Assembly: GCA_035647615.1 (NCBI GenBank)
Contig: DASRND010000001.1
Location: forward strand, 1 to 64,000
Length of the DNA stretch: 64,000 bases
DNA from: Bacteroidales bacterium
GTDB lineage: Bacteria > Bacteroidota > Bacteroidia > Bacteroidales > 4484-276
Direction: 5' to 3'
The notes under the pieces are model-generated. The model saw only the letters and a list, made by a program, of their open reading frames with translations. It did not search any database and had not been told where the DNA came from. The translations under genes and the position numbers were made by a program. Shown here one piece after another: positions 61,482 through 64,000 of the stretch; positions within the stretch are counted from its first letter, which is position 1; the number at the start of each line of letters is the position of its first letter.

Positions 61482-63008
61482 ATGATAAATAATGAAGATC
61501 TTTTTAAGAAAATAGTAGCCCACGCCCGTGAATACGGGTTTGTGTTTCAGTCGAGTGAGATTTACGATGGGCTGAGCGCTGTGTACGACTATGGTCAGAT
61601 GGGCGTAGAACTCAAAAACAACATCAAAACCTATTGGTGGAAAGCCATGGTGCAGTACCACGAAAACATTGTGGGGCTCGACACGGCAATTTTTATGCAT
61701 CCCACCACGTGGAAGGCTTCAGGCCATCTGGACGCTTTCAGCGATCCGATGATCGACAACAAAGACTCCAAAAAACGCTACCGCGCCGACGTGCTGGTAG
61801 AAGATTATCTGGTCAAACTGGAAGATAAGATTAGAAAAGAGGTGGACAAAGCTGCCAAACGTTTTGGCGACAGCTTCGACGAGCAGCAATATCTGACCAC
61901 CAATCCGCGTGTGATGAAATACGCCGAACAGATTCAGGAGATAAAGCATCGCCTCTATCAGTCGATGGAAGACAACGACCTGGTGGCCATGCGGCAGCTT
62001 ATCGAAGATTTGGAAATTGCCTGCCCTGTCTCCGGCACGCGCAACTGGACGGATGTGCGGCATTTCAATCTGATGTTTTCTACGCAGATGGGATCGCTCG
62101 GCGACAGCGCCAACACCATTTATCTGCGGCCTGAAACAGCACAGGGCATTTTCGTCAACTATCTTAACATCCAGAAAACCGGGCGTATGAAGATACCTTT
62201 TGGCATCGCGCAGATTGGAAAAGCTTTTCGCAACGAAATCGTGGCGCGTCAGTTTATCTTCCGCATGCGTGAGTTTGAGCAGATGGAGATGCAATTTTTT
62301 GTGCGTCCCGGCACTGAACTCGAATGGTTTGAGTACTGGAAAAACCAACGCATGCAGTGGCATTTGAGCCTGGGCATCCCCGCCGAAAACTATCGTTTCT
62401 ACGAACACGAAAAGCTGGCGCATTATGCCAACGCAGCTTTTGATATCGAATACAATTTCCCTTTCGGATTCAAAGAACTCGAAGGCATCCACTCCCGCAC
62501 CGACTTTGACCTGGGCGCACATCAGGAATTTTCCGGTAAAAAACTGCAATATTTCGATCCGGAGCTTAACGAAAGCTACGTTCCTTATGTGGTGGAGACT
62601 TCCATTGGCCTCGACCGTACTTTTCTGGCCGTGCTTTCGTACGCTTATCGCGAAGAAACCCTCGAAGATGGCTCTGAGCGTACGGTGCTGCATATCCCGC
62701 CAGTGCTGGCTCCCATAAAAGCGGCAGTGTTTCCGCTCGTCAAAAAAGAAGGACTGCCCGAAAAAGCACGCGAAATATTCGATGCGCTCAAGATGGATTA
62801 CATGTGCCAGTACGACGAAAAAGACGCCATCGGCCGACGCTACCGCCGTCAGGATGCCATCGGAACTCCCTATTGCATCACCGTCGATCACCAAACGCTC
62901 GAAGACAACACTGTGACTATTCGAGAACGCGACTCGATGAAACAAGACAGAATCAGCATCGACGAGATTTCGGGAATCATCGCCAAACGTATCAAAGAAA
63001 ATAAGTAG
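61482..63008 (+). CDS. glyS: Glycine-tRNA ligase
   Basis: A 508-residue class II synthetase of the dimeric eukaryote-like type (single polypeptide). Motif 1 and 2 regions are VFQSSEIYDGLSAVYDYGQ and IGKAFRNEIVARQFIFRMREFEQME; motif 3 appears as ETSIGLDRTFLAVL. The C-terminal anticodon-binding domain begins near VLAPIKAAVFPLVKK. The ATG at 61482 is chosen; a TATTTTTG box four bases before it suggests a short or absent leader. Confidence 0.96.
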   Translation: MINNEDLFKKIVAHAREYGFVFQSSEIYDGLSAVYDYGQMGVELKNNIKTYWWKAMVQYHENIVGLDTAIFMHPTTWKASGHLDAFSDPMIDNKDSKKRYRADVLVEDYLVKLEDKIRKEVDKAAKRFGDSFDEQQYLTTNPRVMKYAEQIQEIKHRLYQSMEDNDLVAMRQLIEDLEIACPVSGTRNWTDVRHFNLMFSTQMGSLGDSANTIYLRPETAQGIFVNYLNIQKTGRMKIPFGIAQIGKAFRNEIVARQFIFRMREFEQMEMQFFVRPGTELEWFEYWKNQRMQWHLSLGIPAENYRFYEHEKLAHYANAAFDIEYNFPFGFKELEGIHSRTDFDLGAHQEFSGKKLQYFDPELNESYVPYVVETSIGLDRTFLAVLSYAYREETLEDGSERTVLHIPPVLAPIKAAVFPLVKKEGLPEKAREIFDALKMDYMCQYDEKDAIGRRYRRQDAIGTPYCITVDHQTLEDNTVTIRERDSMKQDRISIDEISGIIAKRIKENK

Positions 63009-63265
63009 CAGATGTTACAAGCTATTGATCAGCTTTTTCAAATCTTCGTCGCTGCGGATAATATGACAAAAGCCCTCTGGGTAAGTTTCTACAAGTTTTT
63101 GCTGCTTTAAAGGTGAGGAATATTATACGATGCTATCGGACAGGAATAAACATAATTATCCGATCGCGTCGGATAGAAACAAAAAATAATCAGCCAGCGA
63201 AACTGTTTATGATCCAAAAAATCGGAATGAAATTCATTTTCTGTAAACGCCACACTCATCAACAA
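63009..63265. other. Gene-free stretch with small remnant and hairpins
   Basis: On the minus strand at 63017-63110 a short open frame ending in YPEGFCHIIRSDEDLKKLINSL lacks a start and may be a relic. Near 63140-63180 the sequences TATCCGA and TCGGATA form a hairpin. Nothing else was seen. Confidence 0.3.
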
Positions 63266-63475
63266 TTAAAGGACTTCCATACGCTCAACCTGATTGAATG
63301 AGAAATTTCCAATTTCGGTCTGTTGCCTGGCATGCTCAATGGTCATGCTTACAATATTTCCATCCTGATCCATCTCAATCAATAGATTTTCGTTTAAGTC
63401 TTTTGTCTCGGTAATTAAATTGTCGTTGAAATTTACCAACAAAGTGTCTGTGTCTTTAAAGTATGTAATCTTCAT
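63266..63475 (-). CDS. DUF2283 family small protein
   Basis: A 69-residue protein with the family pattern MKITYFKDTDTLLVNF and EMDQDGNIVSMTIEHAR. DUF2283 proteins are often encoded next to DUF4258 proteins, possibly toxin-antitoxin-like; no partner is seen here. An AGGA sequence lies a few bases before the start. Role unknown. Confidence 0.75.
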   Translation of the reverse strand: MKITYFKDTDTLLVNFNDNLITETKDLNENLLIEMDQDGNIVSMTIEHARQQTEIGNFSFNQVERMEVL

Positions 63476-63754
63476 AATCCTATTTTTTTAAAATCCCTAT
63501 CAAAAAACGCATTGTGAGAGGTTTCATCTCTTTTTATTAATAATAGCAAAGTTAATAGTCATTCAGGATTTGCAGCTGCCATCATTCAATTTCTAACGTT
63601 CCCTTTCATTGGTTTCTGTAATAATATTTTTGCATGGCGCGATATGTCGGGCGGTTCATATCCAAAGAATGAATTATTTTTGTGAAAATTTAGAGTGCAA
63701 CAGCCTGCGCCAAAGTATTGATTAATAAAATGAATTGAGATAAACAATAGAAAC

Positions 63755-64000
63755 ATGACCAATTTGATGACAAAAGTCAGAAACACTTTTTTTGTGCTTG
63801 TCGCAATGTCCGCTCTCCTTTTAGCAGCCTGCGATAAAGACAACGACCGTAACCCGCCCACACTCCAGCTGTTAAGCGGCGGCAACTACACCGCCGACGG
63901 AACAGTGGCAGCCATTGGCCAATCGCTGTATTTTGGGATAAATGTGCAGAGCGGCGATGCCAACATCACTAATTTTACCGTGAAGCTCAAAACCAGTCAG
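63755..64000 (+). CDS. Start of a lipoprotein gene, truncated by the window end
   Basis: Eighty-two codons are present. A basic, hydrophobic start (MTNLMTKVRNTFFVLVAMS) leads to the lipobox LLAAC (Cys26) and a DKDNDR spacer. The remainder (LLSGGNYTADGTVAAIGQSL) may begin an Ig-like module. No stop is reached before the window ends. Confidence 0.6.
   Translation, partial: MTNLMTKVRNTFFVLVAMSALLLAACDKDNDRNPPTLQLLSGGNYTADGTVAAIGQSLYFGINVQSGDANITNFTVKLKTSQ

Overview
The window comes from a member of the Bacteroidota, most likely an environmental anaerobe related to Bacteroidales/Marinilabiliales. The evidence is several giant secreted proteases with type IX secretion (T9SS) C-terminal sorting domains, a GldH-like lipoprotein, many short lipoproteins, promoter elements of the form TTG-N18/19-TAnnTTTG, few Shine-Dalgarno sequences, a GT3-type glycogen synthase, and a Na+-pumping methylmalonyl-CoA decarboxylase operon. 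No ribosomal RNA, CRISPR array, integrase or complete insertion sequence was seen. Species cannot be assigned from the sequence alone.

Layout. 1-2.9 kb: an Fe-S/metallocofactor cluster (DUF134 regulator, NifX-like protein, DUF5320 protein, two MinD-type ATPases with ferredoxin inserts) behind a promoter that carries a perfect 16-bp palindrome. 3-8.5 kb: housekeeping genes (pheS, two tandem cyclophilins, tdk) plus a toxin-antitoxin module with a broken PIN toxin between short direct repeats. 8.6-24.6 kb: four consecutive giant exoproteases, one subtilisin-like S8 and three gingipain-like C25, built from shared repeat modules. 24.6-31.5 kb: GNAT and ArsC-like proteins, a glutaryl-CoA dehydrogenase-like enzyme, and the epimerase plus Na+-translocating decarboxylase operon. 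31.6-47.6 kb: RNase HI, GldH-like protein, ribF, asd, a lamin-tail surface protein, comF, tyrS, epimerase, flavodoxin, udk and several envelope proteins. 47.7-52.5 kb: tRNA-Arg, an unusual membrane/NTPase fusion, glycogen synthase and tRNA-Asn. 52.5-57 kb: an AT-rich accessory segment with a DUF1016 (YhcG-type) remnant, a VWA protein, a membrane-anchored Mrr-like nuclease, an unknown Cys-rich protein with a probable winged-helix tail and a membrane-anchored coiled-coil protein. 57-64 kb: PfkB kinase, ExbB/ExbD/TonB, YkvA-like protein, glyS, DUF2283 and the start of a lipoprotein.

How the genes work together. The exoproteases, lamin-tail protein, GldH-like lipoprotein and TonB system fit an organism that digests external protein and imports the products. 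The epimerase/decarboxylase operon and the glutaryl-CoA dehydrogenase-like enzyme fit fermentation of amino acids to propionate or related acids with Na+ export. The two strongest candidates for undescribed biology are the four-gene accessory segment at 53.1-56.9 kb and the 574-residue protein at 47.9-49.6 kb, which joins ECF-transporter-like membrane segments to a P-loop NTPase. Several decayed genes (PIN toxin, DUF1016, two outer-membrane-protein tails) lie in intergenic gaps and show repeated gene loss.
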